38,540 bases of DNA from Glycomyces niveus. Its GTDB lineage: Bacteria > Actinomycetota > Actinomycetes > Mycobacteriales > Micromonosporaceae. Position 1 is the first letter of the stretch. Each line of letters begins with the position of its first letter. The notes under the pieces are model-generated. The model made no database searches, was not told the DNA's origin, and saw only the letters and a list, made by a program, of their open reading frames with translations. Location of the stretch: contig NZ_JAGFNP010000016.1 of NCBI RefSeq assembly GCF_017592475.1, forward strand, positions 99,350-137,889, written 5' to 3'. The translations under genes and the position numbers were made by a program. Positions 5,941-13,090 of this stretch are shown in pieces.

Positions 5941-6795
5941 ATGACGCAAATGCCGATGTACCGCACCACTACAGCCACGATGAACCGGCCGCTCGAGGCC
6001 GCCTTCGACCAAGGCGCCGAGGCGCACGAGGACCTCCTCATGAGGTTCGAGGCCGTCTTCGAAGCCGACTACACGCAGGTGGCCACGGGCCGAACAGCGG
6101 CCTGGATCCACGGATTCGATGTCCTGCCGCCCGGAGCCGACCAGCGCGAGTGGCCGGTCGAGAGCTCGCCCGATCCGCCGCTGGCGGACATCACGGTGAT
6201 CGACGGCCTGCCGGTGACCCGCTTGGCGCGCACCTTGATCGACTGCGCGGCCGACCTCCCGAGGCTCGAGGCGGTGGCCGCAGCGGACCAGATCCTGCGG
6301 GCGGGCATCGACGCCGGGAGCCTGGCGGCCGCGCTCGAACCGCTCCACGGCGACCGGCTCAGACTGGCGAACGCGACGCTGCTCGCGGCCGATCCGCGGT
6401 CGGAGTCGCCGATGGAGTCCTGGACGCGCTGCCTCATCGGCGACGCCGGCCTCCCCGCGCCGGTCCCGCAGCTGCGGGTGCGGCTGCCGAACGGGCGCTC
6501 CAGGTTCCTCGACCTCGGCTGGGAGCGGTGGCGAGTCGGGGTCGAGTACGACGGCCTGGGCACGCAGCTCGGCCTGGACGCCGAGACCTCGGACCGGCGG
6601 CGGCACCAGGTGCTGCAACCCCTCGGCTGGGAGGTCCTGGTCCTCACCGCCTCCGATGTGATGGAGCATCCGCGGCCCTGGCTGGTCCGCCTCCGCGAAA
6701 CGCTCCTCGACCGCGGCTGGGACCCGGACCTCAACGAGCTCCGCGACATCAACGAGCGCATCGAGGCGGTGAACCTGGCAGTGGGCCAAGGCTGA
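5941..6795 (+). CDS. PD-(D/E)XK-fold (DUF559/AbiEi-like) protein
   Basis: A 284-residue protein with the layout of a large actinobacterial family. The N-terminal part (about 35-130) resembles the AbiEi-type helical domain (RFEAVFEADYTQVATGRTAA, VTRLARTLIDCAADLP). The C-terminal part (about 155-260) resembles the DUF559/very-short-patch-repair-like nuclease fold: ESPMESWTR (acidic residue of the first helix), RFLDLGWERWRVGVEYDG (the D...E core around residues 185-203) and WEVLVLTASDV. The usual lysine of the motif is not evident, since GVEYDG stands where E-X-K is expected, so catalysis is uncertain. It may be a nuclease-like or toxin/antitoxin-related protein; no partner gene is adjacent. ATG 5941 lacks a good Shine-Dalgarno site. 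Confidence 0.75.
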   Translation: MTQMPMYRTTTATMNRPLEAAFDQGAEAHEDLLMRFEAVFEADYTQVATGRTAAWIHGFDVLPPGADQREWPVESSPDPPLADITVIDGLPVTRLARTLIDCAADLPRLEAVAAADQILRAGIDAGSLAAALEPLHGDRLRLANATLLAADPRSESPMESWTRCLIGDAGLPAPVPQLRVRLPNGRSRFLDLGWERWRVGVEYDGLGTQLGLDAETSDRRRHQVLQPLGWEVLVLTASDVMEHPRPWLVRLRETLLDRGWDPDLNELRDINERIEAVNLAVGQG

Positions 6796-6953
6796 CGGCC
6801 TCAGCGACCGGTGGCGCGGGAAGGCGCCTCCCGCCCACCGGTCCGACGAACCGAACCCCACGGCGGCCACGAACCGCAGGACGGCTCAGCCAAGCGAGCC
6901 ACCTTGCGACCGAGGCCGATGGGGAGATCGGGCAGCAAGGGCTCGGCACCACC

Positions 6954-7024
6954 GGGGCGGGTGGCGAGGGTGGGCGGCGGTGCAGGGTGGGCGAGGGGGT
7001 GGGTGGGGTGGGGGCGGGGGGGAG
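6954..7024 (+). other. Guanine-rich tract with G-quadruplex potential
   Basis: The 416-base gap 6796-7211 has no gene. Its middle is strongly G-biased on this strand. At 6995-7022 five G-runs of 5, 3, 4, 5 and 7 bases are separated by single bases (T, T, T, C), an ideal four-tract quadruplex pattern with one-base loops. Confidence 0.6.
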
Positions 7025-7160
7025 GCCCCCGGGAGTCGGCCGGCCTGTGCGGAGGCGGGTCGCCTCGGCCTGCGTACGCGGCCAAGACCCGAATCACTGC
7101 TCACCCGCTCCCAGGGACTGCTATCGCGGACCGGAATCGGGGCGGACTCGGGCTAGGATC

Positions 7161-7194
7161 GGTGCGAGCATCGTTCGGGTGCGAGCATCGTTCG
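7161..7194 (+). repeat. 17-bp perfect tandem repeat upstream of gene 7212
   Basis: GGTGCGAGCATCGTTCG occurs twice head to tail (7161-7177, 7178-7194), 17 bases before the GTG at 7212. A TAGGAT hexamer (7154-7159) just before it could be a -10 element, which would put the repeat in the 5' leader. Confidence 0.7.
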
Positions 7195-7211
7195 GATCGG
7201 CGGGAGCGGCA

Positions 7212-7652
7212 GTGGCGGAAGGGTCCTTCACGGGGTTCGCGCGCCCCGCCGTGCCCACGCCGCAGGAGATCCGCGACTGGGCGCTCGACCCGTACTCGAC
7301 CGCCCCCGAGGGCCGGCAGTGGGACCTCACCCTCGCAACCGACGAGCTCGTCGACACCTGGCTCGACCTCGCCGCCGACGCGACCTGCCCCAAGCGGTCC
7401 TTCGCGCTCCACGTGCTCTATATCTACGCCGGCGACGCCGTGCGCACCAACTTCCGCGTCCACCCCCGCAAGCGCGTCGACCGCCTCCTCGAGAAGGCGG
7501 TCGATTCAGGCGACCAGTACGTTGATCTCTGGGCCGCCAACACGAAGGCGCTCATCCGCCAGCCCGACCTGTTCGACTACCACGAATGGTGCAACGGCGG
7601 GCTCGTGCGCACCCCCCGGCGACTCAACCCCGGTCCGACGAGAAAGCCCTAG
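7212..7652 (+). CDS. Hypothetical protein, 146 aa
   Basis: Not recognised. A soluble 146-residue protein with GTG start at 7212 and GGGAG five bases upstream. The reading frame stays open far upstream, but this start has the only good ribosome binding site. Seen in it: SFTGFARPAVPTPQEIRDWA at the N-terminus, a central FALHVLYIYAGDAVRTNFR, a basic patch RVHPRKRVDRLLEKA and a C-terminal Trp/Cys segment HEWCNGGLV. It is 21 bases upstream of the DUF1707 gene in the same orientation and probably co-transcribed with it. The VRTNFRVHPRKRVDRLLEKA part looks helical and might be a small regulatory or immunity-type protein; this is a guess. Confidence 0.7.
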   Translation: MAEGSFTGFARPAVPTPQEIRDWALDPYSTAPEGRQWDLTLATDELVDTWLDLAADATCPKRSFALHVLYIYAGDAVRTNFRVHPRKRVDRLLEKAVDSGDQYVDLWAANTKALIRQPDLFDYHEWCNGGLVRTPRRLNPGPTRKP

Positions 7653-7673
7653 CACGATGACGAAGAGCCTCCG

Positions 7674-8258
7674 ATGACGCACGACCCGAACATGCGCGTC
7701 TCCAACGCCGAGCGCGAAGCGATCCTCGCCCGACTCCACGCCGCCACCGAGGAGGGCCGCCTCGACCTCGACGAGTTCGCCGAGCGCTCCCGCCAGGCGT
7801 ACGAGGCCCGCACCTACGGCGAGGTCGAGCGCCTGCTCGCCGACCTGCCCGACACCGGCGGGACCCTCGCCGTCCCCAAGCGGCCCGTCCCCGAGGGCCC
7901 GACCGAGCTGCGCCTCAAGCCGACCGGCTCCTCGGTGAAGCGCGACGGCGACTGGGTCGTCCCGCCGAAGATCCACATCAACGCCACCGGCTCCTCGGTG
8001 AAGCTCGACTGCCGCCACGCGGTGATCCGCACCGAAACCGTCGACCTCGACGTGAAGCTCCTCGGCTCCTCGCTCACCGTCGTGCTCCCCGAGGGCGCGT
8101 ACGCGATCGACGACAACACCGAAGTGTTCGGCAGTTCCGTGACGAACCGCGCCACCTACAAAGGAGGCACGGCAATCCGCTTCTCGGTCACAGGCAAGGC
8201 GACGGGCAGTTCGGTGACTTTCCGGCACGAGCGCCGATTCCTGTGGTGGCGCTGGTAA
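7674..8258 (+). CDS. DUF1707 protein with C-terminal GSS-repeat beta domain
   Basis: A 194-residue protein. Residues about 7-60 are the DUF1707 domain (MRVSNAEREAILARLHAATE, GRLDLDEFAERSRQAYEA, ADLPDTGG). Residues about 75-190 form a repeated beta-rich segment in which TGSSVK, TGSSVKL, LGSSLTV, FGSSVTN and TGSSVTF recur about every 20-28 residues, as in beta-helix-like domains related to the cell-wall-active antibiotic response family. No membrane segment; the very C-terminus is aromatic (FLWWRW) and may contact membrane. The start at 7674 has GAAGAG about 6 bases upstream; an internal ATG lies at 7692. Function unknown; the family is abundant in actinobacteria, and a second DUF1707 gene is at 24105. 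Confidence 0.8.
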   Translation: MTHDPNMRVSNAEREAILARLHAATEEGRLDLDEFAERSRQAYEARTYGEVERLLADLPDTGGTLAVPKRPVPEGPTELRLKPTGSSVKRDGDWVVPPKIHINATGSSVKLDCRHAVIRTETVDLDVKLLGSSLTVVLPEGAYAIDDNTEVFGSSVTNRATYKGGTAIRFSVTGKATGSSVTFRHERRFLWWRW

Positions 8259-8367
8259 TCGAGCACGTCAAGACCCGGGAATTCACTGAATATCCACTCG
8301 CCGGAACGTCCTTTGTAACGGCCGCATAACAGTCATGCCTGATACCGGCATTCTCCTCATATGAGGG

Positions 8368-8396
8368 TTTACAGCGAACCAACCTCGCAATAGGCT
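8368..8396 (+). promoter_or_regulatory. Promoter of the subtilase gene
   Basis: TTTACA (8368-8373), a 17-base spacer and TAGGCT (8391-8396) are close to the vegetative consensus and lie about 90 bases before the start codon, leaving a leader that ends in GAGAGGAGC. Confidence 0.55.
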
Positions 8397-8486
8397 CGTT
8401 TCCGTGCGCCGCGGCGCGGCGGCTCTGACCGACCGCGCCGGAGCACTCACCCACGGCGCACGTCCCCCTTGAGAGGAGCTCAACGC

Positions 8487-11400
8487 ATGGGATCTCCGTC
8501 CCTCCGCAGGCAAGGGCGCGCATCGGCGCGCGCCCGAGCCAGAACCAGAGCCGTACTGGCGGCCGCGGCCGTCCCGCTGGTGGCCGTCGCGCTCACCACC
8601 GCCGCCGCACCGGTCTCGGCCGAGCCCCCCACGCTCCCTGAGGTCTCACCCGAATACCTCAAAGAGGGTGCGGCGCAGCCGATCGACTACAAGGACGGCA
8701 ACTACATCGTCCAGCTCGCCTCCGACCCGATCGCCACCCACGAGGCCACCGCGCCCGCCGAGGGCGAGACGATCGACTTCGGGGCCGCCGCGGTCGAGGA
8801 GTACCGCGAGACCCTCGCCGACGAGCGCGAAGCGGTCATCACCGAGTACGACGTCGACACCACCGCCGAGTACGACACCGTCCTCAACGGCTTCGCCGCG
8901 AACCTCACCGCCGCCGAAGCCGAGGAACTGGCCGCCAGCGACAAGGTCGCCGCGGTCGTCCCCGAGACGATCTACCAGCCGACCGGCGCCGTCGACACCA
9001 CCGGTTTCCTCGGCCTCTCCGGCGACGACGGCTCGTGGGACGAGGAGTTCACCGGCCCCAGCGACGCCGGTGAAGGCGTCATCGTCGGCGTCCTCGACAC
9101 CGGCATCTGGCCCGAGAACCCGGCCCTGGCCCCGCTCTCCGAGCCGCGCCCCGACCAGGCCGTCATCGACGCCAAGTGGAACGGCGAGTGCGTGACCGGC
9201 GTCGACGAGGACCCGGCCAACAACATCGAGTGCAACAACAAGCTCATCGGCGCCCGGTACTTCGACACCTGGGGTTACGCCGAGGACGGCTTCGCCTCCC
9301 CCCGCGACCAGGACGGCCACGGCACGCACACCGCCACGACCGCCGCGGGCAACTACAAGACCAAGGTGACCATCGACGGCAAGAAGGTCGGCACGTTCTC
9401 GGGTATGGCCCCCGCCGCCCGCGTCGCCGCCTACAAGGTCTGCTGGGGCGGCTGCCCCGGCGCCGACCTGGTCGCCGGCATCGAAGCGGCCGTGAACGAC
9501 GGCGTCGACGTCATCAACTTCTCCATCGGCTCCACCGGCACGCCCGAGTTCGTCGACTCGGTGTCGATCGCGTTCTTCAACGCGGCCGCCGCCGGCGTCT
9601 TCGTCGCGGCCAGCGCCGGCAACGACGGCCCCACTTCTACTGTGGACCACCAGGAGCCGTGGGTGACCACGGTCGGCGCCTCGTCGCACGACCAGACGTT
9701 CCGCACCGAGGTCGAGTTCGGCCGCGACGAGATCGACGCGGCCGCGCTGGTCGGCTCGGCCAAGTGGTACGTCAAGAACGCCGTCGACGCGGCGTACGAC
9801 GGGACCGACCCGGCCGCGGCGGCGCGCTGCGACGCGGGCACCCTGGACCCGGCGAAGACCGAGGGCTTCGCGATCATCTGCATCCGCGGGAACCTGTTCA
9901 GCGACAACGCCGCTCAGGTCGCCGCCGCGGGCGGCACCGCGCTGATCGTGCGCGACCAGTCCGACCGGGGTGCGGCGAACGTCGTCACCTCGCAGGCGGT
10001 CCCGGTGGTGCACGTGAGCTACGCGGACGGCATCGAGCTCGCGGAGTGGGTCGACTCGAAGTCGAACCCGCGCATCGAGGTCGAGACCTCTGAGCTGCGC
10101 GACGCGAACGCGCCGGTGATGGCGGCGTTCTCGTCGAACGGCCCGGCGCTGGCGGCGGAGCAGAACCTGCTGAAGCCGGACATCACGGCTCCGGGCGTGG
10201 AGGTCCTCGCGGGCATCACGCCGTTCAACCACGCGGGCAACGACTTCGCGAACGCCCAGGGCACGTCGATGTCGAGCCCGCACATCGCGGGCCTGGCGGC
10301 GCTGCTGAAGTCGGCGAACCCGGAGTGGTCGCCGATGGCGGTCAAGTCGGCGATCATGACGACGGCGTACCAGACCGACCAGGACGGCAACCCGATCCAG
10401 CGCGGCGGCGCGGACGCGACGCCGTTCGACTACGGTGCCGGCCACGTCGACGCGCAGGCCATGTTCGACCCGGGCCTGGTGTACGAGTCGAACCCGACCG
10501 AGTGGATCCAGTACATCTGCGGCACGCCGGAGGCGTCGAAGGTGCAGTCGTACTGCGACGCGCTGGGCGCGATCGACCCGTCGCAGCTGAACTACCCGTC
10601 GGTCACGGTCGCGGAGCTCACCGGCACGTACGAGGTGACGCGCACGGTGACGAACGTGTCGGACAAGAAGAGCACCTACAAGGCCGAGATCACGGCTCCG
10701 GCGGGCTTCGAGGTGACGTCTGACGTCACGAAGTTCACGCTGAAGCCGGGCGAGTCGGCGACGTACACCCTGACGATCACGCGCACTGACGCGGCGTTCG
10801 ACGAGTGGTCGTTCGGCGATGTCACGTGGGTGGAGAAGAAGGGCACCAAGACGGTGCACGAGGTGCGTTCGCCGATCGTGGTGAAGCCGGTGCAGCTGGC
10901 GGCCGCTGACGAGGCGTCGTTCACGGGCGCGTCGGGTTCGGCGACGCTCGAGGGCACCGCGGGCTTCGACGGGACGCTCGGTGCGACCGTGTCGGGTCTC
11001 GTGCCTTCCGAGGTGAAGACCGCGACGCTGACCGACCCGGACTCGTCGACGTTCCCGTCGGACGCGCCGGTGGAGAACTCGCACGCGGTGTCGTACGAGT
11101 TCACGACGCCTGCGGATGCGGCGCTGGTGCGTTTCTCGACGTTCGACGCGGACCACCCGGCGGGCACGGACCTCGACCTGTTCGTGTACACGAAGGACGC
11201 CGAGGGCGCGCTGACCCTGGTGGGCAGTTCGGCTTCGGGCGGTTCGAACGAGACGGTGTCGCTGCCTGGCGGCTACACGTTCGTGGTGTTCGTGGACGAG
11301 TGGGCCGGGCCTTCGCCTCTGGAGGCGAAGCTGCACGCGTGGGTCGTTCCGGGCGCTGACGAGGGGAACCTCGCGGTCGATCCGGCCGAGCAGTCGGTCG

Positions 11401-11531
11401 CGATGGGCGACGAGTACTCGCTGGGCCTGTCGTGGTCGGGTCTGGCCGGGGGCCAGCGGTTCCTGGGCACGGTGAACTACGCGGCCGACGGTACCGGGAT
11501 CGATTCGACGATCGTCGGCATCACGACCTGA
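8487..11531 (+). CDS. Secreted subtilisin-like serine protease (S8, PA domain)
   Basis: A 1014-residue secreted protease. A twin-Arg-free, Arg-rich N-region and a hydrophobic core (about residues 22-43) end in APVSA, a signal peptidase I-like site. Residues about 65-170 match an inhibitor I9 propeptide (YIVQLASDP ... VAAVVPETIY). The catalytic triad is complete: D204 (GVLDTG), H278 (DGHGTHT), S594 (GTSMSSPH), with oxyanion Asn379 (SAGND). A protease-associated (PA) domain is inserted at about 440-540, and an Fn3-like domain follows (about 700-800, VTRTVTNVSDKKSTYKAEITAP), then a beta-rich C-terminal region (about 820-1010), as in plant cucumisin-type subtilases. ATG 8487 follows AGGAG by 8 bases; TTG 8469 in the same frame would overlap that site. 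Probably exported and self-activated, degrading external protein. Confidence 0.95.
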   Translation: MGSPSLRRQGRASARARARTRAVLAAAAVPLVAVALTTAAAPVSAEPPTLPEVSPEYLKEGAAQPIDYKDGNYIVQLASDPIATHEATAPAEGETIDFGAAAVEEYRETLADEREAVITEYDVDTTAEYDTVLNGFAANLTAAEAEELAASDKVAAVVPETIYQPTGAVDTTGFLGLSGDDGSWDEEFTGPSDAGEGVIVGVLDTGIWPENPALAPLSEPRPDQAVIDAKWNGECVTGVDEDPANNIECNNKLIGARYFDTWGYAEDGFASPRDQDGHGTHTATTAAGNYKTKVTIDGKKVGTFSGMAPAARVAAYKVCWGGCPGADLVAGIEAAVNDGVDVINFSIGSTGTPEFVDSVSIAFFNAAAAGVFVAASAGNDGPTSTVDHQEPWVTTVGASSHDQTFRTEVEFGRDEIDAAALVGSAKWYVKNAVDAAYDGTDPAAAARCDAGTLDPAKTEGFAIICIRGNLFSDNAAQVAAAGGTALIVRDQSDRGAANVVTSQAVPVVHVSYADGIELAEWVDSKSNPRIEVETSELRDANAPVMAAFSSNGPALAAEQNLLKPDITAPGVEVLAGITPFNHAGNDFANAQGTSMSSPHIAGLAALLKSANPEWSPMAVKSAIMTTAYQTDQDGNPIQRGGADATPFDYGAGHVDAQAMFDPGLVYESNPTEWIQYICGTPEASKVQSYCDALGAIDPSQLNYPSVTVAELTGTYEVTRTVTNVSDKKSTYKAEITAPAGFEVTSDVTKFTLKPGESATYTLTITRTDAAFDEWSFGDVTWVEKKGTKTVHEVRSPIVVKPVQLAAADEASFTGASGSATLEGTAGFDGTLGATVSGLVPSEVKTATLTDPDSSTFPSDAPVENSHAVSYEFTTPADAALVRFSTFDADHPAGTDLDLFVYTKDAEGALTLVGSSASGGSNETVSLPGGYTFVVFVDEWAGPSPLEAKLHAWVVPGADEGNLAVDPAEQSVAMGDEYSLGLSWSGLAGGQRFLGTVNYAADGTGIDSTIVGITT

Positions 11532-11565
11532 TCGGTTGAGCCGCAAGGCTCGCGTTGATCGAAGC

Positions 11566-11620
11566 GCCCGTCGTGGCGGCCGGGGCCGGAAGGCCCCGGT
11601 TCGCCGCGGCGGGCGTTTTC
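11566..11620 (+). terminator. Rho-independent terminator of the subtilase gene
   Basis: A long imperfect hairpin: CGCCCG (11566-11571) closes with CGGGCG (11611-11616), and the inner part CCGGGGCC/GGCCCCGG has a GGAA-type loop. It is followed by TTTT. Confidence 0.85.
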
Positions 11621-11697
11621 GTGTCGGAGGAACGGGTGTGGAGGCGGGCGGCGGCCGGGATTGCGACAGTGCGCGGAGATTTGTTCAACGTTGTAGC

Positions 11698-11727
11698 TTG
11701 ACCCGAACTGTATGTTCTCGCTAACAT
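11698..11727 (+). promoter_or_regulatory. Arabinanase promoter overlapped by a LacI-type operator
   Basis: TTGACC (11698-11703), 18 bases, TAACAT (11722-11727). The 16-base imperfect palindrome ATGTTCTCGCTAACAT (11712-11727) covers the spacer and the -10; it resembles the TGTTAGCGCTAACA-type operators of LacI-family sugar regulators. Repression by a LacI-type protein, relieved by arabino-oligosaccharide or arabinose, is inferred. Confidence 0.55.
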
Positions 11728-11770
11728 TTATCCGTCTCAATCCTTCGATTCACGGACAAGGCGGTCTTCC

Positions 11771-12838
11771 ATGCAGCGGAAGCGCACCACCCTCATCGCC
11801 GCGACCGGCGCGATCGGCCTCGCGGCCGCCGCGCTCGCCGTGGCCGCCCCGGCCGCGCTGGCCGACCCCGGCGGGAACGGCAACGGGAACGCGCACGGCC
11901 ACGACCGGCAGGATTGCGCCGTCGAAGCGCCCGGCACGCTCGGCGGCGACCTCGGGGCGCACGACCCGGGCCTGTTCGCGCCCTGCACCGACGGCGAGCC
12001 CTGGTACGTGTTCGCCACCGGCTGGGGCCCTCTCGGCGACGGCAACGTCACCATCCGCACCTCCACCGACGACGGCGCGACCTGGAGCTACGTCGACACC
12101 GTGTGGGACGTGAAGCCCCAGTGGCTCAAGGACGCCGTCCCGGGCGTCGACAACATCTGGGCGCCGGAGATCTACTTCGACGAGGACCAGGACCGGTACT
12201 ACCTGTACTACTCGGCATCCACCTTCGGCAAGCAGCGCTCGGTGATCGGCCTGGCCACCAACGAGACGCTCGACCCGGCCGACGACGACTACGAGTGGGT
12301 CGACGAGGGCCTGGTCTGGGAGTCGAACCCGGGTGACCCGTACAACGCGATCGACCCGACGGTCCTCGAGGCCGACGGCGAGCACTACCTCGCCTACGGG
12401 TCCTGGTGGAACGGCATCTACATGCTCGAACTCGACTGGCCCTCGGGCAAAGTGGCGAGCGGCTCGACCCCGAGCCACATCGCCGGCCGCGGCGGCGCGG
12501 GCATCGAGGCGCCGGTGCTGACCGAGCACGACGGCTACTACTACCTCTTCACCTCGTGGGACGTCTGCTGCGCGGGCGCCGACTCGACCTACAACATCCG
12601 GGTCGGCCGCTCCGCCTCGCCGACGGGCCCGTTCGTCGACGCGAACGGCGTGGCCCTCACCCAGGGCGGCGGCACGCTGGTGCTGGGCGCCCACGGCGAC
12701 TATGTGGCGACCGGCGGCCAGTCGATCTCCAACGGCCTCATGGCCTACCACTCGTACCACGCGGACGGCCACTTCGACCTCGGCATCGAGGCGATCGAGT
12801 GGAACGCCCAGGGCTGGCCGCTCCTCGACGGAGTCTAG
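11771..12838 (+). CDS. Secreted GH43 endo-1,5-alpha-L-arabinanase
   Basis: A 355-residue secreted glycoside hydrolase of family 43, expected to cut alpha-1,5-L-arabinan from plant pectin. The signal peptide (residues 1-31) ends ALA-DP; a short Gly/Asn/His-rich linker follows. The five-bladed propeller carries the expected acids: D65 in AHDPGLF (base), D195 in AIDPTVL (pKa modulator) and E246 in GIEAPVL (acid). Other arabinanase signatures are VDNIWAPEIYF (127-137) and GSWWNGIYMLEL (210-221). At 355 residues it is a single catalytic domain with no carbohydrate-binding module. ATG 11771 has AAGGCGG upstream. It is a lone gene behind its own promoter and operator; the terminator is shared with the convergent operon. 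Confidence 0.9.
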   Translation: MQRKRTTLIAATGAIGLAAAALAVAAPAALADPGGNGNGNAHGHDRQDCAVEAPGTLGGDLGAHDPGLFAPCTDGEPWYVFATGWGPLGDGNVTIRTSTDDGATWSYVDTVWDVKPQWLKDAVPGVDNIWAPEIYFDEDQDRYYLYYSASTFGKQRSVIGLATNETLDPADDDYEWVDEGLVWESNPGDPYNAIDPTVLEADGEHYLAYGSWWNGIYMLELDWPSGKVASGSTPSHIAGRGGAGIEAPVLTEHDGYYYLFTSWDVCCAGADSTYNIRVGRSASPTGPFVDANGVALTQGGGTLVLGAHGDYVATGGQSISNGLMAYHSYHADGHFDLGIEAIEWNAQGWPLLDGV

Positions 12839-12913
12839 GAGCGACGGCAGCGCTTGGACGGCCGATAGCGGCGCGCGACGGCCTGCCCGGATCGGGCCGT
12901 TCAGCCATCCACT

Positions 12914-13025
12914 AACCCCCGCCCACCACTAGAGGGGAAAAGACAGTGCGCCGAGCGTCGCACCCGGGTCCGACAGGAATCGGCCCGATCGCGGCTCAGC
13001 GCACCGAATCCCACTCGAAAGAGTG
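12914..13025 (+). ncRNA. Structured intergenic repeat element, copy 1
   Basis: Shares two blocks with 31343-31404: AACCCCC-x-CCCACCAC-x-AGAGGGGAA and AGCGTCGCA-x-CCGGGTCCGACA-x-GAA, each about 24-25 matches in 26-27. It folds as GTCG/CGAC (12957-12960 with 12971-12974) around a conserved 10-base loop, inside GCCG/CGGC (12950-12953 with 12981-12984). A later hairpin is CACTC-GAAA-GAGTG (13012-13025). It lies between two gene 3' ends and is followed by a strong hairpin, so it may be an independent small RNA. No known RNA family was recognised. Confidence 0.5.
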
Positions 13026-13035
13026 AAGCGGAAGC

Positions 13036-13075
13036 GGAAGCGGGCCGCGATCCTGAGGATCGCGGCCCCGCTTCC
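13036..13075. terminator. Bidirectional terminator between convergent genes
   Basis: GGAAGC-GGG-CCGCGATCC pairs with GGATCGCGG-CCC-GCTTCC: about 18 pairs with one bulged C and a loop TGA. It serves the plus-strand RNA and the minus operon ending at 13091. Confidence 0.8.
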
Positions 13076-13090
13076 TGTTCGCTTGCGTCT

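Noticed and set aside
8646..11546. A 966-codon open frame antisense to the subtilase
   Set aside because: Composition is Arg/Val/Gly-rich shadow of the GC-rich coding strand; the subtilase has a complete catalytic triad and ribosome site.
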